From: Enoplosus armatus
Lineage: Eukaryota > Chordata > Actinopteri > Centrarchiformes > Enoplosidae
DNA: 64,000 nt
Direction of reading: 5' to 3'
Assembly: GCF_043641665.1 (NCBI RefSeq)
Contig: NC_092191.1
Location: 23,884,581 to 23,948,580 of the forward strand
Made by a program: the position numbers and the translations under genes. The notes below the pieces were generated by a model, which was not told where the DNA came from, made no database searches, and saw only the letters and a program-made list of their open reading frames with translations. Below are positions 1 through 21,783 of this stretch, piece after piece; positions within the stretch are counted from its first letter, which is position 1; the number at the start of each line of letters is the position of its first letter.

Positions 1-42
1 TCCGTTGATACTCACACAGTTTGAACACCTGTGCTCTGTCAG

Positions 43-8421
<8,379 letters not shown>

Positions 8422-8668
8422 GATAAGTCCAAGACCAGGACCGCAGACGTCACCAGCAACAGCGACTTATTAGTGAATCATTTGATGTCACGTATGTAGA
8501 AACCCAAAGACAAACACGCGTCTGACAGGTTTATCTGTGGTAAAGGATTTAGTTCTTGTCAGCAGACTTACAGGTCAGCTACTGTTCTGCTATCAGGGCG
8601 GTCTCTGACCTTAGCTCTCCTCCCATGCCGTCACTGTGTGCCTGTGAACACGCTGCCGATATCTGTAG

Positions 8669-8699
<31 letters not shown>

Positions 8700-10040
8700 C
8701 CCAACGGCTGTCTGATAAAGAACAATAAAATGCAGATTGTGTCTGTTCGGTTCAGGCGACATCCGCCATGCGTCTCCCATGGCTCGCTGTTAAGACGACG
8801 TGACCGACCCATCGCAGCAACAAAGTATCGTGTGAAATGTTTTTTCTAAATCCTAGTGTCTATGATGCTAACTTTCTTAAAACAAAATGGATATAATAAA
8901 CACCAGTGTGATCAGACTCCATAATTCTCCATAGAATTTTTTTTAAAAAAAGGATTTTTTTTTTTAGGATCACCAAATCCGGATTTGCGGCGCTCTGAAT
9001 GGTAACAAGTGTTTTTAATTGAAGAGACAGACCAACAGGATACCACCATGCTCTTCCATCTGTAATACCTTTTTTTAAATTGTCAGACTTTTCAGCTGAC
9101 CCACATTAAGTAAATGAGAACAAACATGAATTCACCAAAATATAAATGAATGTGTTTTAAACTACAAGTGTATTTTGGATCAATTTCGACATTTTTGATT
9201 TAATCCTGAAATCCACCCTTCAACTGGGATCAGAATAATCCCGTTCTTTTGGATCAAAGTGATCCCAGTCCTACTCAAAAAAAGTAGTTTTGAACAACAC
9301 AGACTGAGTGTTTTTATATATTACGCGATCCGATCCGATTTTCAGAATCCAGACCTCCTTTCGGACAACCGATTTTCAAGATCTGATGCAGTCCGATGGC
9401 TGTAATCCCATCGGATTACTTTTGAACATCTGGCCCCTGAGGATTCCGGTTAAATCCAGACTACCCAGCAGCGGCTCTGGTCCTGTGGCATCATTAATGC
9501 AAAGAAACTCCAACTGTTGTGGAAAAAAAAAAAAAACAATGGCTTCCCACGTTACAAGACACTTTGCATCTGGAGAGGATAAGGGATGAGTTTAAAGAAT
9601 TAGAACACGTGATTTTTTTTTTAATGCTGTTTCTAAGCATTTGGAAGGGGACAGACGGCTGAGCAGATCTTCAACGGCACTCGGAGGGGAAGGGGACCCA
9701 GTTGGGGGGGCTTGTTTTTTTTTTTGTTGTCCCATTTGTGTTCTGTTTGTATTTGTATGTATTTTGTATACGATGCTGGTTTTTTTGTTTTTAAACAAAA
9801 AGAAAGTGTTATATATATATATAATGGCCTGTTTATTTCACATGTAACAAGCAAACAATGTCTCTTTAACCTAACAGAGGTTGGTGTGGAGGACAGACAG
9901 AATGTGGTTTTGGTCTCTGGTTGTTAAAGGAGGGAGCTGCTGCTCGACGTGACAGGCGGAGCAGTATGGGCGGAGAGGTGATGGATGACGTCAGAGTCGG
10001 TCTTAGTTTTTTCCCCCCTAATTCAAATTTCAACTCGGTG
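8422..10040. other. nvl-degs1 convergent 3' spacer
   Basis: It holds the nvl 3'UTR (to about 8750) with a CA microsatellite at 8671-8699. AT-rich sequence follows with 'ggatcaNaNtgatccc' motifs (9220-9280) that look like degenerate repeat DNA, and short A/T runs. I see no coding exon here; the open frames of 60-97 codons have no conserved motif. Confidence 0.6.
8724..8729 (+). terminator. Candidate nvl polyadenylation signal
   Basis: AATAAA lies 303 bp after the nvl stop codon on the same strand. It is the first canonical hexamer I see downstream, so the 3'UTR would be about 0.3 kb. The call is positional only. Confidence 0.55.
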
Positions 10041-10042
10041 TT

Positions 10043-10048
10043 TTTATT
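10043..10048 (-). terminator. Candidate degs1 polyadenylation signal
   Basis: The minus-strand AATAAA (tttatt on +) is 1.24 kb past the degs1 stop codon, giving a plausible 3'UTR length. A CA tract at 10463-10490 lies inside this UTR. The call is positional. Confidence 0.4.
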
Positions 10049-11287
10049 TTCAGAGTCTTCATGTGGAAGTCAAGTCTTTGATGTACAGACATACATTTTT
10101 CATCAAAGTGAATAAATTCATACAGTTTAAACTCACAACCCACAAACATGGAATTGAAAACGAAAGCTCCAAAGGCACTGATGAGTCAACACGCTATCAT
10201 CTCACATGCAACACAACCGAAGTCACAGTTTGTATGGAAGCGTGACAACAGAAGAAAAAAAGAAAGAAAGGGTCACAGGCCACTAAAGGTTCACTTCTAC
10301 ATTTAGCACATAAAGCAACCGATGCGAGCCTCTCCATAAACACACCCGCTCACACTCACACGTGACAGCAGTATGCTGCAGGACACTCGCTTCATACAGA
10401 GGGAATCTTAATGATGAGCGGATTCACTCAATGAGTTCAACTTTGGTCCACGCGCGCACACACGCACGCACACACACACACACACACACGATGACGCTGT
10501 CGACAAATAACAAAGCTAGCTTTCATGTTGTTGACCTTCCAAGTCCAAAATGGAGGAAGATGTCGTCCAAGTTCGTTCAGCTGTATACAATTAATCTCAG
10601 CGGACACCAAACGGCTCTGACATGGATGGTACAACAACCTGGTGGCCTTATTTTGGAGTTGTGCAGCTCTCTTGATGGCTAATTTCATAAGACTGGTCTA
10701 TAGTTAGGCCTAATGCAAATTACAGCAGTTAAGCAAATCTAAAGACCGACTGAGCAGTGGGAGAGAGTAAAGAGAGTGTTCTGTTCTCTCACAGGCCACA
10801 TCACGGACGGACTTTAAAACTTACTCGGCCAGCAGATCATCTCGGACCGCCGTCTAGTTTAAAACTGACCTGACTGAAGGACATATTGCGGCTGTATGGT
10901 GTCCAAAGCATTTGGCAAAATGAAATCCGAAAGAGATCCGGGGGGGGGGTGTCATAGCCATCCCATATTTTTTCTTTGTTCAGAACACAAAGCAAGTTAG
11001 GCGTCTATCTTAAGTTGAACTATTTGTTTGAGCTAAGCCAACGTCTTTCACACTAAAATCACACATCATCAAACTATTACATTTTCAATCTAACGTCACT
11101 TGCCGTGGTTCTTCTGACCTGGATGACAAACAACTGAAACTATTTTCTCTTCCTGTGGAGGAGAAGCACACATACAGACTTGTGTATTAATATGCAGAAG
11201 CCGTTAAGTTTATAGGACGGTGAGCCGTGCTGCTGTCGCGGCCGACGCTGCTGCTTTGTTCCAGAGCGGCTTTTTCCCCCACTGAAG

Positions 11288-14200
11288 TTACTCCTGTTTG
11301 ACGTCTCCCTTCAGCTTCCTCTTGACCCGCGAGTACGGGCTCAGCGCGTCGTCCATGATGAAGTCGTACAGGACCTTCACCCACGATGTGTACTGTGGCA
11401 GGTCATCATAATACTCTGCTGCGATTTTCTTCACCTGGAAACGGACAAGAAACGCTGCTGAATGATGACATTTTAGATTTCAAAAGAGTTTGCACAGCCT
11501 GTAAAATGATCATTTTGAAGTAGTTTCACTTTTGCTTCCACACAAGTGAAGTGGGAGCTGGGTGCTGCTGATGTGGCTGGTGGTGCTGACCTGTGATTGA
11601 TGAACTGTGGGTGGACAGAGCTGATGAAGCCTGTGGCTAGCAACATGTCTCATTCTGTAATAGTACCACTGTGAGATCCTTTTCAAAAACCATGTGTACT
11701 TGTTGTATAATTCTTCTCCCCAAATGTATCACTTTCAGTAGAAGGTGCTTTATAGTTTTACAGAAAAATGCTAATTTAATTCAGGTGTATTGAAAAGGAC
11801 TAGCTAATGGGGAAATATAGACAGACAGTCACCAATTGGTCCACTTCCAATGAATTACTGGTGTAACCTATAGAACAGGGATACTCAACTTGCTTTGTGC
11901 GGGGGCCACTTTTGCAAGAGGACATGAGGCTAAGGGCCAGTTAATAAACAAACATTAATAGGCCTCAGGCCTTTCTGCCAGAAAGCCTGTCTAACACGTG
12001 GTTAACATTGTGTCACAGTTTCCTTAGGTTTAAACACCTAAACTACTTTAGGTTAGGTTAGGTTTAGGAAAAGATCATGGTTTGGGTTACAGTAATAAGT
12101 TAACGTTGACTTTTGGTTTCACGCGGGACACGAACAGCAGTCTCCTGGGTGTCAGTCCTGTCTTTCTGGCAGAAAGCCTTAAAAGGCAAACCTCTCCTCA
12201 GGTGCACATAAAATGTGTGTCACCGCCACAGATCGCTTATTGACAAAACTTCCCAGTGTGAATCAATTTATTTTCATTGTGAATTAGAGAATGGTCGGCT
12301 GGCCACCTGGCACCCTATCACGGGGCCAGATTTGGCGTCCTCTGGAGTCAGTATGCAGCAGATGTGCTAAAAAAAATCTGTCTACAGGCAACATACTGTA
12401 TATGGAGAATAACATTTCTAATAATAAATGAATATCTACTGGGTTTAAAAGGAGCTTTTCTGTCAAGGAAATTTCAATTCTTCCAATAATTAGAACCACA
12501 TTACATGAATAAAACTGGAAATAAAGCATTACCAAATGCACACACTAAGTTTGCACCATCTAAACCTTGTGCTGCGTCAGTCTTGTCTCGTGTCAGTATG
12601 GTAATGAAATGGAATGAACTGCTCTATCTCAGTTTGACCCTTTTTACAAGCCTGTCTCTGACGAGCCCCATGCGCGGGATGATGCTTTTAAAGCTCTTGT
12701 TAGTCAGTAAATAATTGTTTTATGGTGTGTCTTATCTTTGCTGCCAAAGATTTTAAGTGTATTTTACTGCTCTTACGTAAGACAGGTGCCAGGAAAATGT
12801 GAGGAAAAACTGTAGGTCCAGTAGTTTCCTAACCATGACTGTGGTTGGAGTTTTATTTTACTGAATGGAAACTGCTTATTTATGTTAGCACGCTTAAGGT
12901 CGGCATGCCATATTAGCATTAACGTCTGGGGACACCTGCCTTCTATAACATTTTACGATCTATCTATATGCACTGTGCTACCATTTTTGCACTTTTTTTG
13001 TCAGATGCTGAACTGCATTTTGCTGTACTGATGGTTAATCTGTTGAATCTAATCTTAATAGTCAGGGAAGAAAGAGTCAGATTGTAAGAAGCCTTATCTA
13101 CGAATTTAACATAGAAAGCGAGACGAGCCGTATAAACAGTTTTCGGAAATCCTAACTCGTATCTCGAAGTTGAACTGTTCTCAGATGCTGATTTAATTCA
13201 TGTTATCTCAATACCACTCACAACCCAAAACTGCCTTAGTCTCTGATGATGGGCTTAATAAACCAAAGTCTCAGTCTTGTTTGTTGATACTGTGTTCCTG
13301 ATGTCTGTCCTCACCAAGCTGTTAATGCTGTGTGGTGAAGATAGACAATTTTGCCCACTGTGGTGGTGGTTTGCATAATTTGTTACCTAAAGAGGCCAAA
13401 ACAGGATATAGTATGACCACCTTGAGACAGTTACGGTGACAATTACAAAAAAACAACAACATAAATGTACAGCTGTACTAACCATGGGCAGCCTGCGTCC
13501 CGGGATGCTGGGGAAGTCGTGGTGCTCATTGTGGTAGCCCACGTTGAAGGTGAGCAGGTTGAGGGAGCCGTAGTAGGAGTAGGTCTCGTGGCCTTTGAGG
13601 AACATGTAGTGCTCGGCTATGAAGTGACCAGAAATGGGGTGCAGGCCCATCCCCAGCATGGAGCCAGCCAGCATGTAGACCACAGGCTTGGCCCCCCACA
13701 GCCAGTAGAGCAGGGTGTTGAAGGTGAGCTGGACGGCCAGGTTGGTCACCTCCAGCTGAGTGATGGGTTTGGGGTTGATGCAGAGGGGCCGGACGGCATA
13801 GAACAGCGGCTGCAGAATGATCCAGATGAACTTGCGGAAGCGCGTGCAGAAGAACCAGCCCTCAAACTCAGTGGGGATGTCTACATCGACGCCATCTCCG
13901 CCCAGGTAGCGGTGATGGTCCAGGTGATAGCGTTTGAAGGAGGCCGAGTAAGGCAGGCCGATGGGTAGGTTGGCAAACATGGCAAAGTAGCGGTTCCACA
14001 TGGCCTTGTTGTTTCCAAAGGCCGTGTTGTGGGAGATCTCGTGAATAGCAAGGGTCATTGAGTGGTTGATACAGCTGCCAAAGGCATAAGTCCAAAACAA
14101 AACCCATTTCCAGTCCAAGTCTTTGACCAGGTAGAAAGCTAAAAACTGTATAGCCACCATCATGCACACAATCCATTTCAGCCTCGGGTCAGGACCCATC

Positions 14201-16976
14201 AACGACTTGATTTCAGGGTATTTGGCTGTAGGAGGAAAAACAAGAGACTCGAGTTAAATTCAGGGAAGACTTAAGCATTTAAATGAAGTCTGCTAATGTT
14301 TCGATTCAAAAAAATATCAATGTAAAAACATTTATTTAGACTGAGAGAAAGTAATACATTGTGAAGAACACGGGACCGGGCCCACAGAAGCATTTCAATG
14401 TAGCCGAGCCATCTACTGATTGGCACCTTGTGCAATGTATTTTACCATTCCACCATTCTGATAAGTCAGAAGAAATCAGCTACAGTACATAACGCACTCT
14501 ACATAACCCGATCTGCTGTTCAACTCAATCCTATTTTATGTATCTAGCAGCAAAACTTATCTCATGACACTTTGCATATAGAGCAGGTCAAGGCCGACTC
14601 TATTAGACAAGAACTTCTGCTGAATATTGTCAAAGGTTATACCAGGTTCCACATGCAAAACATTCAAAAAGCAGGTGAGACTTTTTACAAAAATGTCACT
14701 TTAGGAATGCAGAACTCTTTACAACCGCTGTGGAAGTGCTTTATCTCAGTTCCCCCAAACGGGCAGTCCTGTGAAGCTTGTAATTATTTGATTTTTTTGG
14801 ATTATTTGACAGTGTCAGAGGATGTGTGTAACGCGTGAACCCTCTGTTTGCGCAGGAGCTGAACCAAACTGAGCATCTTACAAACATACAATCTGAGACA
14901 GCACTGAGTCCCAACGCTTTAGATATGTTTATGTTTTGTAATAAAAAGAGAATGATGAAAGGGAAACCAAGACACTTTATCAGCTTTCAGATACGTTACA
15001 TCTTAACTGGTCATTCCCATCTGGAGATATTTATTTTATTGCAACTCAGCTTAGACTGCAAAATTGTAATTACAATTGATGTGAATAATGTTTCTTCTTG
15101 GAAATGTTATCCTTTTAATAATACCATTACAACATTCACTTGTAATTAACATGTAAAACCCGGGTATGTTGGGCCATGTATAGGTAGCCCATGTCATGCC
15201 AATACAGTTTGCAAATCAGTCAGGTCAGACTGCAGGCAGCTGATATGTTGTACTATATATTGTATAGTGACATTTGGCTCTCACCTCTCTTAACTGGGGC
15301 AACAATGGAGACCAGGGTTGTAACTATGCAGTAAATCCTGTTTATCAAACCGTTATCTTAATCCCTGATAAGAGGCTGAAGAACAGCAAACATGTAAGGG
15401 CATTTCAGGCGACAACGCTGACCCTGCTCACACCTGGTATCAACGCGCGTCCTGGGTGATCTGATAACAAGTGGACAGCGCCGATACCAGGTGTGAATGC
15501 ACCCGGGACGCACTGAGACCCGATCGCTCAGACCACATTCGGAGGTGGTCTGGGACACATATGGCCACATTCTTTTAGCAGTGAGTACGCTAACTGTAGC
15601 TGCTGTGACCTCAGAGCACCGGGGGAGTGTTGGAGTTTACACCGCTAGCAGAGGAGGAGGTTTAATAAAGCTTTATTTAGGCTTTACAGCCAAAAGACTG
15701 GTAGCTAAGCTGAGCTAATTAGCTAATGGTAGCTACAGTTAGCGGTTGCTTTAGCAACAAGTAAAGCTATCTGTCCATCAGGAAAGTCCGTAAACCACCG
15801 AGGGTTGAGGCAGAGCAGCCGGAGGACACGTTTAAGTTTCACCAGAATCAGTGAATAAAGTTATAAAAGTTGTGTTTTTGTACAGTATCAGTGAGGCCTG
15901 GCCCCCAGAAACACTCCAGCGGCATCTAGTATTTTTCCAACCTAATCTGATAAACAGCAAGTTGATCAAATTCCGGTTAAAAACAACAACGTATTTGGCC
16001 TTTGCGAAGTGAGATCCGGTCACAAGTGGTCGCTGGAGACACATGTTGATGGTGCGCACAGACGTACACGGAGCTGTCCACTTGTGATCACCTAGGACGC
16101 ATGTTAATACCACATCTGAACAGGGCCACTGTGGGGAGTCAAAGTTCGACTAGCCAGTGCAAATTATTACTAGCCCAGTATTCAGCCACATACCTTGCCC
16201 TTACATCACAACGTGACAAAACTCTCAGAGCACCTCAGATTTCTCTGTAGAACTGGCAGCCAGGCGGTTACAGTTTGAATGTTTCATTACAGCAGATGAG
16301 CGAGAGTTCAACATCAAATGGGTCAGGTGGCCGGGTCAGCCTCGATTCTCCAGCGGTAACAGCCAAGCTTTATCTCTTCCATTGTCGTAGCAATGTTTTG
16401 TTCTCATGGACAAAAATCAAACCAACCTGGCTTTGTTTAATGATGCAAGGCAATGTGGAAGCAGACACGACCCGGGAGCCCGGGGTTTAGTTGACTTCCC
16501 ACATACCTTCGACCTCACTCTCGCGCTAGCCTCTCTGCACTAAGTCATTTATCAAATACAGGACCGCCCCTTCTTTCAACTGCACACAGGGCATCAAACA
16601 GTCTGGGCTGTATTACTGATCTACAGAACAATGCAAAGCCAGACCAGTTGCTGGAAGTGCAGGCTGAGGAAACTAAACAGTTGCCTGTAAATCATCAACA
16701 ATAATAAAGACTTCTTATGTCATTGGAGCCTTTTAACATGATTTTTTAGCCTGGTTTTGTATTGATTCGGCCCTCTACCACTGTGTTTTTTTCTTTTTTT
16801 TACATTTACATGTGTTATATTTGTTACTCTGGTCATTGTATAGTCTAAACTGATTCACTGTGATGAACACATATCTATCCATTTTACTTTACGTAGCCCA
16901 CTTTGATAGATAGATCAAACTCCACCTGCATTGGAAAGATTGTGTGACACAACCGAAAGCTTCTTTTTGTCAATCA

Positions 16977-17043
<67 letters not shown>

Positions 17044-20000
17044 ATATGCAGCCCTTTGCCAGAATGTTTTAATGCATCTACCTGAAAAGACAAAAAGCCC
17101 TTTGTAAACAGAGATCCAGCAATACTGCTGTAAAGAAGGCCAGTCATTACGCCGGCTCTGCTTTTTTTCCACACTGAACCAAATAACACCAGCAGACTGT
17201 GTGACTGTAGATAGCATGCCGGCGTGACGTATAACACAACAGCGTCGCCGTCTAGTGTGCCCGGCTCCCCCATTTTACACAGATGCCGATTCCGTGTTTG
17301 TGCGTTTTATACAGACGCCGAGGTGCAACGTTCCCATCTTGAACAGGCTGTACACTTTCATGCATGGTAAGTCATGTCGAGCTGCGCGACCTGTGGCTGG
17401 CAAATATCCAGGTGTTGATAAGGCAATTGATGTGTTTAACAACTCGCTGAACATGGCCACATTACTGACCTTTAGACTTGACTTGAGTTATCATTCAAGT
17501 CAAGGAGGTGGTGGCACAAGGGTCATTTTCAAAACTATGAACTCCTCTATTCAAAAGGAAACTGCTGAACATCTGCCAGACTGCCTATCACTGATTCCCA
17601 GTAGGAACCAGCAAAGGCTCACATGGAGCGAGTGGGCGCATTTCTACTGTCGCACGGTATATGCAGTCATGTTGCCCTTCCCTGGCTGTCAGGGCCTCTT
17701 AGCAGATGTTTTGGATCTGGATCTTCGTCCTCCAGGAGAGTCAGCCTCTCCTCTCTGTTTGTTTCCTCTCTCGTCTCTGTGTGAATGGTGTGCTTCCTGA
17801 GTGTCCACACTGTAATTTTACATTGGTCTATTCTGTACACACGACATCTATTTCCTGTCCGTCGGTCCTGGGAGAGGGCTCCGTCCTCTGTTGCTCTTCC
17901 TGAGCTTTCTAACATTTTTTACCCGTTAAAAGGTTTTCTGAGGAATTTTTCCCTTATAATAGATAATGCTTCAGATTCAACTCTTTTCCACCCAACACTT
18001 TGTTATTCAAGCCCCTATACCCAAACCCCCCATCTCCATATTTGGTGGGACACTGCTTCCTAAAAAACTAGATGGAATTTCAAGATTCATTTATTCTACA
18101 TCATATCTGTGTTTCTGTTCAGATGTGATTTTATCTCACTGCAACATATGCGACTGTGTGAAATCAAAGTGGTACAAACATTTTTATTTATTTGATTTTA
18201 TTCTTTACCTCTCCCTTTCTGGATGTACATAGTTATGTTATGGCTCTTTTTTCAAAGCTTTCCCTTAAATAAGAAAAGAAATAGACTATGAGTCAATCTA
18301 AGAGTATATAAGGCTGAGAGACTATATTTTTGATACTTTCTCACTTTTTTTTCATTCTTGGCTTTGAAAATGTACAATATATGTGTGTATATATTTTTTT
18401 CTTTCAGTGCTTGTACATCCATATGTATGGCTTGTGGATGTAATAACAATGCATTTTGAAATAAATAAAAAAATATATGAAACTAACTAAATAAATAAAT
18501 AAATATGGGCCCATATGTAACCGAAAGACATACGATGGAGTAATTAAGGCCATTTGCTTTGTTTCACTGGATAATGGCCACTGTTATTTTGTTCTCTGGT
18601 TCCGGGGCTAAGAAATTCATCTGTAATTACAGCCTTGATGACAGAAGATGTAACAACTAGGCCATTAGGCCCCATTACAAGAAATTACATTAGCAGTACT
18701 CTAAAACAGATATTGTTAAGACCAAATACTTATTTTTTGCAGGACAAAAAGGTTGAATATCTTATAAACAATTTGATTCTGCTGGCAAAATATTATTTAC
18801 ACAAATGTAGATTTTTAAGATCTCCTCCTCCTTGTCAAAATATATTCAAACACACATGGCTCCTTGGAATTGTATTTTGAGCCTCAAAATTCTGGGAGGT
18901 GCATGACCACACACCAGGCACAAGGAGGAGGACACTGCGTCAAGCACAAAGCTTAACTGGCTTAACTTAGCTTAACTTTAGTTCTTCAAGAGTAACAAGA
19001 AGAAGGGCTGAGTATAATACAATGAAACATAATGAATACAATCTCTGTCCATGATAAAATCTCAAGTCACACTAGGCTTTCGCTGCGCAGCCATTTAAAA
19101 TTAAAGAGAATTCAAGACATGCAAAGAACAAACAAAGAAGCCCTCCAGGCTACATGTAGTGACCCATTTGCCTAACAACTGGGAGGTTACAGCAGAAAGG
19201 CAAGTCTCAGCAAATACGACATCCTGTAATTCTACTTACAGATCCTGGGTGAGGTCATCTGTTCATGTTTCTAAGTTTGTGTTGTCTGTTTCCTCTAATA
19301 AGGAAACAAATTAATCAACCATTAAGGAATACATCTGGGAAGCTTCTCTATTAAAGTTAAAGCTGAGTAGTGCTTGACATCCCACACATAGGCTCCATTT
19401 TTATTTTTTTTTAAATCAAGACGCACAATTGTCATTTCATAATGCACACAGACCAGCGGACCTTCAGTCCCGCGGAACACTACAGCGCGAGTTTTACCCG
19501 GGACGTTTTGGCAGCGCATCAGTTGTTGTCTATCAGCTGTAGCAACCACAGTAGTGACCGATTCCCGGTTAGTTACAGTGAAAATTAACAATGAATAGCG
19601 TCAAACTGTGCGCCAACATCACCTGGCGTCACCTGAATTTGTCGATTAGCGGATCAAGACAAAACCAGACTGTAAGGAGAGTGCTCCTCCCCACAGCGTC
19701 CAGGCAGCTTCTCACTGCAGATTCAGACTAAAGTAATAACTAATGCTACAGGAGTGTTTATCGCTGCAGACGGTGTTGTAGAGAATTGAGCTACAATGTG
19801 TCTTCAGTGTGCATGTTAGTCAGTCCTTTGTTCCTGCCCTGTGTAAACCAGCACAAGCTGCAGTTGTTCAGGAATTATCAACAGGTCAGAGTCTTATGAT
19901 GGAGCATTACTGATATTTGTTATTACTTTTTGAATTGACAATATGTCAGTATTTGAGTGCATTAACTGTTACAGACAAAATTATGGCCAATGAGCAACTG

Positions 20001-21783
20001 TTGAATGTCTACATTTTTCAAAATAAATGACATGGCATTGTTTTTTGTTTTCCCTGCTGTAAAAACATAAACAATCCGTGACCCCAAAACAGAGGTTCAT
20101 ACCGAACAGTGAATTTTGTGTACCGTTACACCTCTCGTGTTGGATGCCTAGTCCTATTTAATGTGTTAATGTTAACGTGACACACCTTATTTTAAATTAT
20201 GAGGGTAGTAGTTGGACTGGCTAGCTAGTAATGTTAGCCTCGACAGCGACCTGAACAGTGACGTATCAATAAGTTAGCTACCTAGCTAACATAACAGCTA
20301 AATAAATAACGTTAGGTCTCTCTGTGTTTGACTAGTTTATTACAGAACCTGCCCGTCACACGGCGCGCCACCCGCCGCCACAAGTAAATTCTCAACCTGT
20401 GGGAAACGCTGAACATTTTTGGATAATAGCGCCGTTTCTAATACCTGAGTTTCAGCACCAACACCTAAAAGATACTTTTAAATGTTCCATGTTTCCTGCT
20501 CTTCAGATATAGTCTGCTGCTTCCTTCACAGCACCCTTCCTATCTGTAGTGTAGCAGTGCCTGAGAGTCTCCTGATACTGCTGCATTCACTATGTACTAA
20601 CATGAATAATTCAACCAGGCGACAGCTCTGCTGTCAATGAGTATCTTTATCCACGGCTCGGGTCTCACTCTCAACACAATGGCAGTACTTTGTGTTGACC
20701 AATTAACTTAAGTGTGTGTTATGTTAACAGGGAAAAGACATTAGAGATAGATATGCAGGGAACGTATACATAGCAAATCATCCACAACTAAGTCCTGATC
20801 CCAGAGAACTGAGGCAGACCACCTGACCCCCCCCCCCCCCAGAAAAAAGGGCACTTTGACACAAAGTAGGCCTTTTGTGTTTGCTGCCATAAAAAAAAGG
20901 AGCATTGCATATGGGGCTGCCATATCCAATTTCTTCTTTGTTAATGTTCATACAACAGTAACCGCTTACAGCGCTGTGTAGAGGAGATCCCAAGGTTTGT
21001 AAAAAGAGAGCAAAGACAGACAGGAGTATGTGTGACGCTTTAGTGTAAATGGCGGGTTACGCAAAAAAAAGACTGGGTCATTTTCTCCTAATGTGTGTAT
21101 TTAACCGCGGGCTACTTAAAATAACTCTCAACAGCCAACAGAACACCAACTGCGGAACATTTTCAACATAAGTGTCAAAGCCTTGTGTTAGCCTAGTCTT
21201 CCGTTATGCTGTATCCATCCATGGCAGTGTCTAAACCGTTACTGCAACTTTACCGTGGGAAGCTGTGAGTTATGTCACTTCAGGGAGTGGCGAAATTCTC
21301 TGCCGCTGCATTGCTAACGTTAATATGGCACTTTAAGCTAATTAACCTAACTGCAACTAGCTCGTACGCTAACTATCTAGATTTGTATAACAGCCGTGGT
21401 GTTGGCTGTCTATCATTAAAACGGGCGTCAACTATTCACCAGCGTTTGACCTAGCTAAACTATGTCGGTTAGCTACACAAGCGCTTGTGGCCAACAACCG
21501 GGCGGATGTGAAACCGTTAGCTTAGTTACATTAGCAAACCGAGTCAGCTACTGTGGTGGTAGTATTACGTGCACCATTACACGTTTAGCTACCGTTAGTG
21601 ACGTAAACCCAAATAGCCACCCAGCTGAGTTCACACAGTTACATTTAAGCGAAGTTAACTATAGGTTTATTCAGAAGTTGCTAACGGATAAGCTAGCTCA
21701 CCCAGGATCTCTTTCCTCCTGTCGGCATGCGGCTGGTCCGTATACACCCATTCGTAGTCCTCGCGGGCGACCCGGTTCCCCAT
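11288..21783 (-). CDS. degs1: Sphingolipid delta(4)-desaturase (dihydroceramide desaturase 1), complete
   Basis: Three exons (21783-21702, 14225-13483, 11434-11288) give exactly 323 codons plus stop, the same length as human DEGS1. The enzyme puts the 4,5-trans double bond into dihydroceramide in the ER membrane, the last step of de novo ceramide synthesis. The three histidine boxes that bind the di-iron centre are intact: HEISH (residues 89-93), HLDHH (128-132) and HNEHH (259-263). Hydrophobic segments surround them (for example about 45-60 and 200-220). The start MGNRVARED supplies an N-terminal glycine, the myristoylation site known for this family, and lies alone with 27 residues on exon 1. 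A 7.5 kb intron follows, full of repeats. The start is fixed by this conserved N-terminus. Same strand as fbxo28 upstream; tail-to-tail with nvl. Confidence 0.98.
11875..12185 (+). repeat. Dispersed repeat C, copy 1 (degs1 intron 2)
   Basis: The block runs from 'gatactcaacttgctttg' through 'caggcctttctgccagaaagcc' to 'ggtttaggaaaagatcatgg'. Its reverse complement is at 58235-58490, and a related, rearranged version is at 33180-33500. It is non-coding. Confidence 0.8.
12785..12965 (+). repeat. Dispersed repeat A, partial copy (degs1 intron 2)
   Basis: The segment 'ttttattttactgaatgg' through 'ctggggacacctgccttct' matches 22565-22665 on the same strand with scattered differences. It is an interspersed repeat. 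Confidence 0.75.
14540..14612 (-). repeat. L2-type LINE 3'-end fragment (degs1 intron 1)
   Basis: It contains 'tcatgacactttgcatatag' and 'agcaggtcaaggccgactct', matching the copies at 50440-50500 and 53612-53655. Those two copies sit at the 3' ends of recognisable LINE reverse-transcriptase fragments. This one is short and old. Confidence 0.6.
15422..16125. mobile_element. Non-autonomous inverted-repeat DNA transposon (degs1 intron 1)
   Basis: The left end reads CCCTGCTCACACCTGGTATC and the right end, reversed, reads CCCTGTTCAGATGTGGTATT. Similarity continues for about 55 bp (including GGTGATC...ACAAGTGGACAGC). The interior, 0.7 kb in all, has no transposase. A second internal inverted motif (ataccaggtgtgaatgcac) lies at 15483-15501. 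I did not identify a convincing target-site duplication, so the superfamily (hAT-like or other) is open. Confidence 0.75.
16973..17043 (+). repeat. (TCTA)n tetranucleotide microsatellite
   Basis: About 17 near-perfect TCTA units lie in degs1 intron 1. The tract is uninterrupted and therefore likely polymorphic in length. Confidence 0.95.
17720..17960 (+). repeat. Probable LINE 3'UTR-like dispersed repeat
   Basis: The stretch 'cctctctcgtctctgtgtg' ... 'cctgggagagggctccgtcc' ... 'ttacccgttaaaaggttttctg' resembles a frequent teleost interspersed sequence associated with non-LTR elements. This is recognition from memory and no second copy is present in the window. Confidence 0.4.
18130..21701. 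other. Distal part of degs1 intron 1
   Basis: It is AT-rich sequence with many TTAGCTAGC-type stretches (20215-20330, 21360-21560), a poly-C run (20828-20841) and no coding exon that I can support. The longest open frames lack recognisable domains and splice sites. Sequence nearest exon 1 (about 21230-21700) is richer in CpG and may hold promoter-proximal elements. Confidence 0.5.

Noticed and set aside
13465..13968. 167-codon + strand open frame
   Set aside because: It is antisense to degs1 exon 2, whose conserved histidine boxes and splice sites are on the minus strand.
16973..17043. Regular repeats that could suggest a CRISPR array or other array system
   Set aside because: It is a simple TCTA microsatellite with no spacers; the genome is eukaryotic.
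17255..17800. 181-codon + strand open frame in degs1 intron 1
   Set aside because: It runs through a LINE-like repeat, has no recognisable domain, and no splice or polyadenylation context supports a gene.
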